DNA from: Gyrodactylus bullatarudis
Taxonomy: Eukaryota > Platyhelminthes > Monogenea > Gyrodactylidea > Gyrodactylidae
Length of the DNA stretch: 64,000 nucleotides
Assembly: GCA_012064415.1 (NCBI GenBank)
Contig: SSNU01000022.1
Location: forward strand, 1 to 64,000
Reading direction: 5' to 3'
Below the pieces are notes generated by a model. The model did not search any database, was not told where the DNA came from, and was given only the letters and a program-made list of their open reading frames with translations. Shown here piece after piece: positions 37,388 through 52,300 of this stretch. How positions within the stretch are numbered: the first letter of the stretch is position 1; the number at the start of each line of letters is the position of its first letter. The position numbers and the translations under genes were made by a program.

Positions 37388-40300
37388 ATGATTGAAGAAA
37401 ATCTTCAGTCTCTTAAGACAGAGATCAAATCATACTCAATATGTGAGCGTATCGCGATCCTCCAACAGGAACTACTCAACCCTCATTCCAATGCTAACAT
37501 TGAACAGTTCCTAGATGTTTTTATTGCTTTGACACAAGAATGTAAAGATTCGGTGAATCTCATTGGAAATGAATTTGTCAGTAATTTCTACAACCGTTTC
37601 AACCCAGTGGCTGAACAATTAGCAATCCTTCGCAGGAATATAAACGATTTTTTCTTTATATCCAAAATTGGACGAGGTGCTTTTGGTAAGGTCCATCTAG
37701 TCAGAGAAAAAACATCTGGTAAAGTATTTGCTATGAAATCAATGCGAAAAACTACTATTATTACTCATCGTGCTGATTTTTGGGCTGAGCGAGAAATCAT
37801 GGCAAAATCAACCAGTCCATGGATCGTAAAATTGGCGTATTGTTTTCAGGATGAAGAAAATCTTTACATGATAATGGAATTCCTTCCTGGAGGAAATCTT
37901 GTTAGTTGGATGGATGAAGTGGAAGTTCTATCAGAAGCCTCTTGTCGGTTTTATGCTGCTGAAGTTGCATTAGCCCTCTCTCATCTCCATAGAATGGGAT
38001 TTATTCATCGCGATTTAAAGCCGGATAATCTTCTTCTGGATGCTGGGGGTCACTTGAAACTTGCTGATTTTGGTACATCTATCAAAGTTGATCCTGTCAA
38101 AAAGACTGTTGTTTGTGATACAGCTGTCGGAACACCGGATTATATCAGCCCAGAGGTTTTACTCTCTCAGGTATGTCCTTGATATAATTATACAGTGTTA
38201 ACTTCCAAGTTATCCTCTGTTTATTCCTCTTACATTTTGGTAGAATACAAGAAAAATTTAATTTTTACTCAATCAAATTCTATTTTTAGAGTAATAATTC
38301 TGGAGAATATTCCTTCGAAGTTGATTGGTGGGCATTGGGAGTCTTGGTATATGAAATGCTCTACTCGGAAACTCCCTTTTATTCAGAAACCCTTGTCAAT
38401 ACCTATTCTAATATAATGAAATTTTCTCGGCATTTAACATTTCCCTCAGACATTACTGTTTCGGATACAGCTATTGATTTTATAAAAAGTAAGTTATTCA
38501 AGAAAAATATCAATTTTGCATAAATTATTTTAACGCTAGTCTTTTATTTAATTATTCTTCCTGATAACCTCATTTTATTTCATCATCTAGGCTTATTATG
38601 TGATAAATCAGTTAGGCTCGGCAACTTTCCTACAGATCCATCAAGAAATATTTTTGATCACCATTGGTTCTCGACAGATTGGGTCGACTCACAGCGTGTG
38701 AAAAACACCCTTGATCCCAATGATTGGGAATATGTAACATGGGATTGGAATAATATTCGTGCCTGTGTTACACCCTTTCAACCTCAGCTGAGCAGCGAGA
38801 CGGACACGGCCTATTTTGGTTATTTTGAAGAGCAAAATAAAAAATCTGATGGCAGTCAAAATACATCAGAATCAACAGATAGTTTTCCCTCAAATCAAGA
38901 GAAAGATTTTCAGAATTCTAATTCATCCTCCTCCCTGTTTCATGGAACTCAACTAAATTTTGCCGGCTTTTCATATACACAAAAGATGCCTCAAGAATAC
39001 AATGGAATGAAGAGGCTGATGAAAGCTACTGACAATCAATGTTCCACTGAAGATGTCCATAAACTTCATATTGGTGACGATTTAAAGGATTTTTCCTCTG
39101 AACTCGATAATCATGATCAAGTTTCAAAGAATGAGACTAATTCTGATTCCTCCTTATCCCCTTTAAAGTTAGCCATGACAAAACTTCAGGCTCAACTGGA
39201 AGAGCAACTTCAGATTAATGATGAACAGTTGATGGAAATTGTTCGTCTCTCAGAGCACCTACAGTTATCTGGTGAGTGTTTTACTCAAAAATTTAAATTG
39301 AAAGATACATTTTACTCTAGTAGTAATCATTTTGAAATAAAAATGAACTATTCTACTGTGTCATGATTAGGGCGGTAAAATAGCAATTTTTGGCAAAATT
39401 ATATTTTATAAATAGCAAAATAACAAAATCAACAACCTTTTTGACTTGTTGAGGATAGAATTCTGAAATTGATCTACCTATCCATACGATAAAATCTCAG
39501 ACCAAAAATCAAGTACAAGTACTCTTATTGGTTTAAGAATCATTAATTATCCAATAATATTCGAGTAAAATAAAATAAATTCTTCATTCCTATAGACCGT
39601 AGTGCTAAGAGTTGATTGAAATTCTAGTTGAAATTAATAGAGCATCTAAAAGAGTTGATCTTGTATGAGAAAGAAAATCTTGTTTTGATCTATAGACATA
39701 AAAATGATTATAGGGATAATGACAAAAAGTGTATCAAAAGGTACAGAAAATAAAATATCTTATATCAGTTTTGACCCTTCTTAAATTAATATACACAATG
39801 TTTATTTAAACAACTTATATCAACCTTGACAAATCATACATCAGTCTTGGCGGAAGTTGACAAAACTTAAATCATTTTTGACAAGTCTTAGATCTGTCTT
39901 AGTGGGCATTGACAAATCTTATATCACATTTAATCAATAGTATATCAGAATTGGCTTCGAATAAGATGGATGTACCAATTTTTTAGTAAACTTGAACTTA
40001 ATTTTGACATCCAAATTTAATTACAATTGTAATTGTCATTGGACTATAGTTATTATCTAATAATAATAATAATAATAATAAATTCCTGGTTGATAATCAG
40101 AAAATTTATATTCTATAAAAGAAAGCTTCTATTGATGAGAAAATCAACAAGATACAAATGTAGCAGATGATGAGCATTCAAAATAGCAAAACTATTTCAG
40201 ACACAATAGTAGTATGCATAATTTTACATTCATTTTAATCGCATTTCATTGCTTACGAACAAGTTAGAAATTCTAAAAAGGCCTTTTTACCCCGCTAATC

Positions 40301-43300
40301 ATGATAGAATTGTATTTGATATTAATCCATAAAATCTTATTTCAAAGTATTTCTCAAACTCAAGCAAGTTATTCATTCCGGTTCTCTCTTGAATTCCTTA
40401 TAAATTTATCCTTTCGATTTTTTTTTCATTTAATCTTTCTCAAAGTTGATTGGTCTACTAAATCAGTTGTATTGCACTAAATTTAGAATTCTTACACATT
40501 TGACTTTAAAACGTGTTGAGAGATCATCCAATTACATACTGTATTTATTTAATTATGCCATTTATTGTGACTAACTTTCCGGTGTCTCCCCCTCCTCATC
40601 CTTTATCATATTTTCTATACATTCTGATCTGATCAGTTTGAATTATTCAATTTTAATTGAGAATAAATTCCAGACCCTCAGGAATAGAAAGCTATTGCTT
40701 CTAAAGCTAATTGATATGAAGTTGGGAATCTATGAATTTTACAGAAGTCTCGATTTTTTCATCAAGAATTCGAATTTTTTAAAGATTTTTTGGAATTCTA
40801 ATTATGTTCCCCACTTTTACCAAATGAAGAAAAAATTTCTAAAAAAAACTATTTTTATGAAAAATATGGCCATTTTTCAAATTTCAATTTGGCGCCAAAA
40901 ACCCATTTTTTCGAACTTTGAACCGAAAATGTTTATTGATTTGAAAGTGGGAGGCTGATCGAAAGAGGTTTTTCAGGATCAAGATTAGACAAGAAAGTCC
41001 ATTCAGCTGAATCTTATCTGATGCATAGCATAATTCAAAATCTCTCGAAAATGGTTGGTAATTTAACTGTGCTTTAACTGTGTCCTTGGATCTTTTTCAC
41101 CAGAAAGAATACTGATTCGGTTCCAAATTTAATCAAGTTTCTAAAACTGTTATTGAAAATTATATAACTATCGAAGTGATCGAGAAAATCAAGATCAAAC
41201 GAGATCCAATCTTTGGTCTGTTGAATTGAAAATGAAAAAAGTTGATATTCTTGAGAAAATAACATCGATTTCTCAGAAAATTTCAGGGTCTCTCAAGACT
41301 TATTGTTTGATTACTTGGTGAAAATTTCATCCTGATCCGATCAGATCGAAAAAATTTAAAAAGGATCAAAATTTTCGAGGATCTGAAGAAAAAAGGGGGG
41401 TCACTAAATCTGATTTCATTTTTTCCATGGATCTCTCACTGAAAAACTGTTATTAGATTTGAATTCTGCGTTAAATTTTGATCTAGATCAGTTAATTTCA
41501 GCGAGATCCTTGACATTATGATCTGAAAATAAGCATAAGAAGGGATTAGTTGAAAAAAACCACGAAATCTTCAAAAATTTTCAATTTATACGAATTTTTA
41601 AGTTATCGTGGATTATTTGGTGATATTATTATCATTGGTTCAGACGATGAGCTATTATTACCTTTTTACAATTTTATGCCTTGAGTTCGAATCTCATCTT
41701 AGTTTAATTTTATATATATCATCTGAAGATCCTGGACCAGAAACCAAATACCATTTTCTCTTCATAATACCAAAAAGATTCTCAATTGGATTTAGATCCG
41801 GGCTATTGGCAGGATAACCTTGAACAGATGTTATCCGATTTTCTCGAAAGAATCGTTGAGTCTAAATTTTAATTAAAATTCTTACTAGCTTTGAAACATG
41901 AGGACGAGCATTGTCCATAACTAATCTCAACGTTCTCCTTTGGTATCCTGTATATGATGAAAGATTTATGTTGAGAAGACGTTGGAATTCATGTTGATCC
42001 ATAGTCCCATTAACAGGAGTGAAAACGGGAGTATGGCCGAAACGCATGGACACTAGAAACATCTTTTTCGCGTAGTATTTGGCTTTTTCTTGAATCTGAG
42101 TATGGCATCTTTTAAAATACCTCGAGACAATAACTCTTCCTCTGCCATTTATTTTAACATTTTGAAAAGTCACTTCATCAATGAAGATGACATCTATCCA
42201 GAACGACATTGGATGATTTCTATAGTTTCTGGAGAACAATAGACGATCTTTGATATTCTTAGTCAATATTTGCTTGATTTGACCATTCACTAAATAGTGT
42301 CCAAGTCTACGGACGTTGCTAAAATAAGAAGTTACAATTTACCCATAAAATGTATGATATTTCATATCAGGATAAAACGCCTATTTGGATGCTCTTGATT
42401 GTTGATGTATGATGGCGTTTGAGTATCATACATAAACGAACTTTCTCCCGATTTGTCATAGCACTTTTACGCCCAGGAGCCTTAAAGTCTGGCTGAACTT
42501 GATTATTTAATATTCTATAAATGGTTGATTTGGAGATGCCAGTTTCTCTAACTATTTCAGAGACTTTAAGTCCTCTAGATTTTAGTAATCTTATCCAACG
42601 ATGTTTTTCACTGGATAACCACATGATTATTTATAATTTAAATTTATGAATAAAAAATAACCACTCTTTTAAAATATTAAATTTGTTGTAAAAAGAAACT
42701 CGCGATTTTTCGAAATGAAAATTTTGATGGAAAATGACAGAATCACAAAATCCTAAGATAATGGTAAATTGGGGTTTCAATTACAAATAATAAAATTTTT
42801 AGAGTTCGAACATTATTTTAAGACAAAATATAACGCTAGAAAGTGTCCTTGGCGCTCTGTCAATCAATAGGCTGATTTTCGTTAGCTAATGCTCTTCGAT
42901 GATTTAACAAGTAATAAGAAAACCAATGTTAAACGATTATTTGGTGTCCAGATAAACCACGGGGGGTGACCATCCACTAAGAATTTGTCGCAAAAAATTT
43001 TGTGAGTATATTCCCAACTTCATATTAACTAGCTTTAATTAGGATTCCAAAAAATCTTTAAAAAATTCGAATTCTTGATGAAAAAATCGAGATTTCTGTA
43101 AAATTCATAGATTCCCAACTTCATATCAACCAAGTTTAGTAATCTAGTCTGGACCAATTAGAAATCATCTCTAATGCGACAGAAAAGTATGTTTGAGGTA
43201 TTTTAAAGCTTGGACTTCTGTATTTAGCTTTGTCCGCCCAATCATTAGTTATCGGAAACCTTTTATTTATAAAATCGCTTGTAAATCCCCAGGATACACT

Positions 43301-46300
43301 GACCATATTTTTATATTTTTAATTTTAATAAATGATGTGATGGTCAAGGGATTCTTCAACCATATTCCAAGTTCAATGCAATGTTCTTAGACAAATTGAT
43401 AGATTGAAATCGATAGAAAATAATTGGAGAGTAGTTCTAATCATACTAACGAGTTTAGATTTGATTAAAAGTAACATTACATACATAATCGTAATTCATA
43501 AATAATTATTTTATCTGGTTTGGCTGAATCTTTAATCAACTATATAATATATATCACTGATTCAATTGAACATACTTTTTTCAAATGATAAAAAGTTATC
43601 TTTTTGAATAGAATCATCTCGTTTAACTGCTGAAAGTGAATTAGCCAGCCGGGAAGTGGCAACAAAAGAGGCTGCTGAGTCAGCTGAGCGTTATTTAGCC
43701 ACAATAAAAGCAGAACATGCTGCCCAAATATCTCGATTAGAGGGTGAAGTTAAACATTGGCAAGTTATGGCTGAATGTGATGAACAGACTCGAAAAATTT
43801 TAGTAGATACTAAAATGTCTACCAGTGACACAAAGCTTGTCCTTTCGAATAACAATGCTCACGATAACACTGATGTTCTCATTGAACGTCTACGTCAACT
43901 TAACGATAGAGTTCAACGCTCGGAGGGTCTTCGCAGAGAAGCTGAAGAACAACTAGCAGCTGAGAAAGGTTTCACATCCCTCTATAAGGATGCATGCGCT
44001 GAAAAGTCAGATCAACTATCCGAAATGGCTCGTCAAATGGCCAGTCTCAAGGATAATTTAGAAACCTTGAATCAAACATTGAATCGCCTCAAACGTGAGA
44101 ATGAAGCAACTAAGCGGGCCCTTCACGAAGAACAAGAGAATGTCGAGAATTGGAAACAATTAGCCAAGGTTAGCAAATGTATTTTTTTATTAAAACTCGA
44201 TCAATATTTCTTGATGATAAGTGCAAAGAAGAAGAAAGTTTTGATAGGATCTAATATTGAATAATTAATCTAATCTAAAAATGGCTCTCTAATGGTTTTC
44301 GAGTTAATGCTTTCATTTGATAGAAAATAAGAGAAGAAGAAAAAAATTAAAAATTTGCGCCACCATTTTCAATGAATTACGAGAAATGATAAATTTTGAA
44401 CTACTGATTTTAGGGAAATCGGGATTTGTTCATATCAGAACACCACTATTTTTAAATTTATTTTTAGAAAACGGCGATTATGGAACATAAAGAATCCATT
44501 AGAAGCATTGAATAGAAAAGTGTTCTCTTTTTATAAGTTTCAAAAAAGAATGAAAAATTTCATCAAAAATACTATCTGATGTTCGAGTGTAAGCTTGTTA
44601 AAATGAATTCGAATACAGAATTATAGGGAGAAGATCTAAAGCGTATTGATAATGTTTTTTTTTCATCTTCAGACCTCGGAAGAAAATTGCATCTCGGCCA
44701 ATAAAAGAGCTGCTATTTCTACTGAGGAGGCAACTAAACTTTGTAGTAGAATTGTTCAACTCGAAGATGACCTGGCCAAAGCCAACAAGACTGTTTGCGT
44801 GGAAAAGGTTAAATGTGCCGCTGCAGTAAATAAGATTCGACAAGTTTGTTCAAAAATCTTGTTAATTCTATTGAATGATTTTCACAAATCTATTTGAATT
44901 AAAATTTCAGATTCTATCCGGTCAAAATAATGAGGTCATTGAAATGATGATGAACTCAGAATTGCCAAATCTCGATACGACATCTTCCAGTTCAAGTAAA
45001 GATGTCCCCACCAATAGTCGACAGGGTAACTCTCGATCATCAGACAACTCGCATATCCTCAAGCAAATCGAGAGGAACAACAAAAAGTATACAAATAAGA
45101 TCCAACAAATCCAACTTCAGCATAATAGTCAACTTAAGGAATACAAATTGAAACATGAGAGCATACAAAATCGTCTCAATAAGGCTGAAGCGGAATTATC
45201 TAAATACAAGTCTGAAATGAAAGAATTACGGCATGAGAATAGTCAACTAAAACAATCTCGTGATCACATTCAAAATGCCAGTGTTAACAATAATAATTCT
45301 GGATCTCTTCAAAATAATCAGATTCGTGACCTCTTCCCCGTGACCAGTCGATCAGCTAGTAGTGGACTTATTAAACTTAAAACAAATATTGATCGAAACA
45401 AATCGAGCAATAGTAGCTTTGGCAATACCAGCAATAACTCTGCGACATTACCCGAATTCATACCCGATATTATGAATAAATCCACGGATACCTTTGATGA
45501 GATTCAACTGATTCCAGATAACAACTCAAATAAGGTTCGTTCCCTTATTAATTTACCTTTGGGATTTTACTTATTTCTTTGACCATGTCTCGTATCTTTG
45601 GTTCAAAATTCTCATTCATCTCAAAATAAGATCCAAAAATTTTTCAAAGATCTAACAAAAGTGCCTTTTTTAAACCAGTTATTCCCTCTGTTCTGAAAAC
45701 TATTTAGAAGGATAAATTTTCTTATTATGGCTTCAGGTTTCAAAGTCTCTTTTTAAACAATTGCTAGATCTTAGAAAATTATTTTATCGTATTATCTTTT
45801 GAGGCTCTAGTTATAACTAATAATCAGTTAATAACAAGAAATTAATCAAGAAATCTCTATTGACTATGAATACAGTCTCTTTCATAATCAACAAAGAAGT
45901 TCTTATTCTCAACTCATCAAGTAGAACTGAAAAAAACAAATTTCCTTTTCTGTTCTTGACTTGCTGATATGAATCTAACTAAATCTTGGATTGTATAATT
46001 CGTTAATAAAAAATTCTAGAAAATAATTAATCGTTTTGATCACATGAGCTTCTCTCGTGGAATCCCATTCTAAATCAAACTTGCATTCTAATCTAGATTT
46101 TATATTAGTATTTTATTAGATATATATTTTATATATCCTTGCAAAGGTCTATTTTCTGATAAAATTTCATTCAAATTACACACCATGATGTATTACCCAC
46201 AAATGGACTATGAAGAACTTGTTTAATTAAGCAAATAATCGAATAAAATTTTCAAAAATTCTCATTTGAATCATCCTAAAAGTATGCCATCACTCGAATG

Positions 46301-49300
46301 TGTTTGATTTATTTTGTTGAATAAATTTCCCTGCAGATTCTCTTGAAAACAGAAGCCATAGGATTCAAGTTGGAATTATCGCCAAAGAGGTAATGAACTC
46401 AAAAATATTTGTTGTACAATACCATATCCCATTGTCGTGATTGAGTTTGTTGTGAAAAATTTTAATGCACTTTATCAAACATAAAAAATGTAAAGAAATG
46501 TATTTCCTAAATTACATCATCCTCTTTGAAAGTGGACTACTCAATTGAAATAAGATAAAAACTAGGAAATCTATTAGCCAATTTTCCGATTCATGTCTTT
46601 TATATTTGTGAAGAAATTAAAACTTTACTTTTTTACATGATTCCTAATTTTTATTTCTTACTTTCTTTCTGCTTTAAAGGTTATGATTTAAATAAACCAA
46701 TAGATGAGTATTTACGTGCAGACTTTTTAAAATGTATGAGACTTTAAAAGTAACCAATGTATAAATTTTGAATTCTAACCCATGTTATATCCGAGAAATA
46801 ATTTCTAACTCATTTGACAACATGATTTTCAAACTTATTTGACTGAATCTTTATACTTTAAAATCATAGGTTCTATTATCTTGAGGTCGCTTCTTTTTTC
46901 GATTTGTTTTGCTGTAAATAAATTTATAAATATTCTTTTTATGATTTGTAACGTATCTGCTTTTTGACTTTTAACCTATTGTCTATTAACGCTCAAACTT
47001 TTTTTCATAGAATCAAAAATATTCTCTGATGCAGAGTAAGAAAAGGAATAATTTAGATAGTTATCACAATCTTCTTTTTCCACACACAAAGATTTATATT
47101 ATTGAGACTCTCAATCAGCACTGTAATTACATTAGACATAATACAACAAGATAATCAAAATATTGTTATTTTTTATATATTCTGGAAAAATCCCAGTCTA
47201 TAATAGTGAATAATATGATATAAAGCATTTTTGGAGTAGAGATTATCTACTTTTACAATTTAGAAAAAAAGGAAATTTTCACATTCCCATTTTATTTGAC
47301 TTTTGAGTGAAGAAATCTTTGAAAATGTAAAGAGGTTTTTTAGGATCACAAATAGAAAGGAAAATTAAATTATTTCCATTCAATTTTCGACAGGTCTTTC
47401 GTATTCATTGAGAATGATCAAGAAATTTAAATCCATCTCCTTAACGATAATTATAATGAGTTGATATAATAAAATTTATTAAAACTTAGGTCAATATTAG
47501 AATTCTCAGCCATGGTCATCCAAACGTTTCGATGGTGATTGTCTTCACACGCCTTCTTCAGGATGACCATGGCTGAGAATTCTAATATTGACCTAAGTTT
47601 TAATAAATTTTATTATAAAACTAATTTTAGATCATTTTTTACTGATTCGGAAATTAATGAGTTGAATTATTACATCAGCATAATCAATTTTCTTGTCTAA
47701 TCCTGATCTAGAAAAACCTCTTTGCACTCAACCTTCGAAGATGTTGATGCCAAATTTGTATAACTTGTTTATTTTTCTTTAAGGTTTCAAGTAGAGGAAC
47801 TTTTTATAGTAGAAAAATATTTGTTTAACACGATCTATGTAATAAATTTGATTCCTATTTAATAACTGTCTAATCCCTAATTATGAGTTCCCAATAAGTT
47901 AAATTCAAAGTATAAATATAAATAATTTTTCCTACTCCCAACAGTTTTCAAATAATCAGACAAATAGTCTTTTCCGAAGATCATCCCTGTCAGAGCGTCC
48001 GTTAACCTCACTTTCCTACAACTTGAACAAAAATATATCTACTAAGTCTGTCAATTCTGCAGCAATGTTGTTTCTTGCTTCACACTATGAAGAAATATTC
48101 TCCCACCGACTCAAGAATCCCAATGCAATCCTATCAATTGGTGGACTTCAAATTAATATTGCTGGTCTCCTTCAGGTTCCCTCGAAGGAACGTGGCCGAA
48201 GAAAGAAATTAACTTGGCAAACAAAGTTTGTCATTCTAACAACATCTGAGATTCTCATATATGATCTGGTCAATTCCAATGGAAATATTGATACTAGTGT
48301 CAATATTAACAATACCCAGAATCTAACACTTAGTGATGACTGCACTTCCCTCCCTCTAACAGCAATTTTGCACCTAAGAAATGTTACCAGTTGTGATGTC
48401 CTTCATGCTACACCGGATGACCTGCCAAAAATTTTTCAGCTCATTTATGACCAAACTGCTCTCATCAATAAATATGATTTGAATGAGATATCTGCCAAGG
48501 TTAGTTGATTTTTTGTCTTCCTTCATCCTTTTTTCAATCCACTGAATTCGAGACGATCTTGGAACGAAACATGAGTTTTATGGCATTTTTAGGTCTTCTA
48601 TCTCCTCTTTTTTACTGTTTTCTTCATGGCACTAGGCGAAAGATAGAAAATTACAAAACTCAAATTGTTACTTGAATATTCGATGCTAACGATATGAATT
48701 TATCATCTCAATTTTTCATCAGAAACTTGATGAAAATCCTGATTTCAATAGAATCATTCTCAACTTGTTGGTGAAAGTTTTGAGACTTTAGTATATGGAA
48801 TAATTAATTTTACACTCTTTCAATAAGTTGGCAAATATGGGACTACATTGAAATTCTCAAATGAATTTATGGTTATTAGACAAAACTTTTGCAATCCTCA
48901 TGTATTTCAACATCATTCCACGAAATTTCACTCCAAAATATCTTTTTATACTTCTGTATTAAGATGAAAAAAATTATGAAATAAATTAAATAAAAACGTT
49001 TTTAATGTTTTATTTACATGATTTTGTACAACAAAGCTGCAAAAATGACAGACAATGAAAAAACAGTTTTTATTTGAAAATCTTCATAATTTTGTTTATC
49101 TTATTACAGAATCATGTAAAGATATTTTAAACCGAAGTTTGGTTGGATGATATCAAAATACTTGAGTCAAATTGGTTATATTTATGCCCTGTAATGTTTT
49201 TTTAATGTCCTCCTTATTCCCTTTAGTAGTTGGTGGGACATACATTTCATAGTTATACATTCTGACTTTTAATACATAAATAATATTAACAGTTAGATAG

Positions 49301-52300
49301 ATGGAGAGACATTATTATTTCAAATGCAATGATTATCCTATGAAATAAATTCCAAGTATAGTAATAGGTCTGTGTGTTAGCTTGGTTAACCATGCAGTCA
49401 TATTACAAATCACATTTTACATGCACAAATTTCTCTCACTTTAACCATTGTAGACATCGACCAGACACATTAATAAGAGGATTCAGATTCCTACTTTGAT
49501 TTTCATCCTGATTGGAATTGCCAAAAATGCCCATGCATTCTTCCCCTCTAATAAACCCTATTTTAGGTTATTGAGGCTATAGGTGTAATTACTCGTTAAA
49601 ATTTATCTCATTTGTAATCTGAGACCCTAGGAAGTAGGTTTTCAATTAATTTTATCTTCGTTTGGTTCTAAACTAAAAAGGAAGGTTAGAGAAAACTATC
49701 GTATATTTGAGTGATAAACGTTATATTTCGCCGGGTCTCTTCAGACCCTACCCCGGTAACATTTTAATACTATTACAATGCAAAATATTCCCTGGCTTCC
49801 ACTGGTCCATTACGTGATTGTATTTTAGCCCTCACTAGGGGAGGGGAGAAATAAAGGGAGTTTTCAACGTGAAAGACTCAAATATACGCTTCCACAATAA
49901 CAATCGAAAGTAGTATGGAAATTAAACTTGTTAGGGAAATATTCATTTTTGGTGAATTGTAATCAAAATTTGTTATAAATCCAGTCTTGGTTAGAAATTT
50001 ATAAGAGAAAACTGAGAGAGATTGGAAAAAGGAGGGCTGTAGCATGTTTTACATTTGGTTAACCCAAAATTGACTAATCATTATTTTTTCAAAATTGATT
50101 TCAATACCCCCTTCTTCCGATATTTATTGTATACAAGTGTATACAAAAATTGTATATCCAATTGATTTGTTCATATATTTCCTATTGTATCTTGCTAGGT
50201 TCTAGTTTATTTCACACATTCCTTTCGATTGATTTCCTCTTCTTTTGAATCATAAATACAAATCTATGTAGATGTATCTATGTGGGCAACACTGAGAAAA
50301 CCCATCTTCTAATATACTAGCAATTAAAATTATTGGGGTGATTGTATAAATCTTGACAATCGTCCTGGCTCTATTCTCAAACGAAAATTCCCATGTTTCT
50401 TATTTTGAAAGTTCCAATTTTTGAATGAATTTTTCTACTATAATCGCTGGAATTAAAGTTTTTGAATAGCCAAGTAAAAGTTTTCAAATCAAAATGTAAT
50501 CCAATTTCTACCCATTGTCATCTTTTTCTGATAAAATTAGCCTGATTTTATGTTTTGAGAAAAATGAAATTTATGGATATTGTGAAATAGAAAATAGATT
50601 TTTTCAATCAAAATCAAACGAACTAGAACATGTCTCTAATTATTGGCATAATAATCACCTGTCAAATGAATTTCTCTCGCATTGCTTCGAACTAAACACT
50701 GTCCTTCAGGGAGTTTGATTGATAAAAAAATTTCGTTTGTTTTTAATCGGCCCAAAAGAGAGGATGTAGAATTAACCCACCCTTCAAGTCTACTAAGAAT
50801 TTAGATTGATTGATTAATTTTTAATCATACCTAAAAATAATTCGGCTGATTCTGGTTTCAGTTCTGAAAACCTCCTCATCGCGATAAGTAGAGCCCCAAA
50901 TTTTCGACTTGTGTGACTTTGTTGAAAAAATGCCCCTTATTTCTAAAGAATTCGTTCATTTTGAGTGAATTTCATCTTAGAATTACAAAGATCTTATCAA
51001 TTGCATTCTAATTAATTTACACCTGTAATTTGTCCTGTTTGAACCCTAGCTATACATTAGGGTAATTCAAATTTAAAATCCCTTCCGCAACATATCTTCA
51101 TCATTTTCTGAAAATTTTAATGCGTTTTAAAGAATTTTGGGAAAATCGGATTTATGGGTATCAGAACGATAAATTTTTGAACTTAACCCAGAAAATATTT
51201 TTTTTCATAACTCGCATTCAAGCTTTTGTCATTCTACAGTTTTGTTAATACGCTGATTACGAATCCACAGTTGTTTTAATCCAATTAATTTTGGTTCTGG
51301 AGTTATCGATCAAAAATTGGGTCATTTTTTGATCCAAAAACATGCTATCTTCGTAGTGTTAGTAGATAGAGTTCAGGCGATTGCATTTTTGAATTTTACA
51401 GGTTACTCGTTAAAGTTGTATTACTTTTTATCTTTGACATTGGGAAAAAGGTTTCAAAAAAACGTTTAAAACAAAAGTTAATTCTTTGGAAAAAACAACT
51501 TTCTTTGAATTAGTATAGCACGAGTTTGGAAAATGATAGAGCTGAGATTTTTGCGTATTCCAGAAGATGAATATGTTTCCTTTCGAATGGAGGTAAACGA
51601 AGTATATATTAATACTTTAATAAATAATAATGGGTTACAAAAATGATATGTGATAGAAATAACCCAGTGGGACTCTTAATTTATGAAAATCTTCTTTTAT
51701 TAGCAAATCGCCCGAAAAGTTTTCGCAACATTTCAAATACTAATAGGGTTCATAGTAAAAATTATTATTATTTGAAATCATTTTATCTCTTTCATTGGCT
51801 CATGTGTATTCTTTTATTATTACGTTAAATCTATCAATGGATTGTCAGTTTAATTTAATTCCTGAATCTATCATTATTATGAGAATTGTTGCCCACTTTT
51901 CTGGCACTCTAGTAATAATTATTGCCTTTTAAATTATGATTTTGAGAATGAAAATTCAGACTGATCCACAGTGAAATATCTTTTTTTTTCATAGGCGAAA
52001 AACAAAACCCTACAACTGGGATCTATGACTGATAGCACATGTTCAATGAATTCGAACTTGAATAGATCCTTCCAAAACAATGGTAAGTCATCCTAATAGG
52101 TTGAAGCAGTCTAATTTTTGCTTAATCTTTAACCCTTTTCTTTTAGCTCGATGTAATTCACATACTCTGCCAAGGAAGATGAGTTTTCTAGACTACTCAA
52201 ACTTGTCCACCTCCATAAAAGGAGCTACAACGTCAGCCTCGAATCTCTTTTCTGGCAATAAATCATCAACTTTATCCAAAGAAGATATCTCTCTTCCTCT

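Noticed and set aside
41390..42975. GGGGGGTCAC and GGGGGGTGACC as Tc1 terminal inverted repeats
   Set aside because: They are in the same orientation apart from a short core, and no TA target duplication is evident.
46337..46389. Possible extra ROCK exon (CTGCAG acceptor, GTAATG donor) encoding ILLKTEAIGFKLELSPK
   Set aside because: Its 53-nt length breaks the phase between the exons ending at 45534 and starting at 47945, which join well directly. It would need a further undetected exon.
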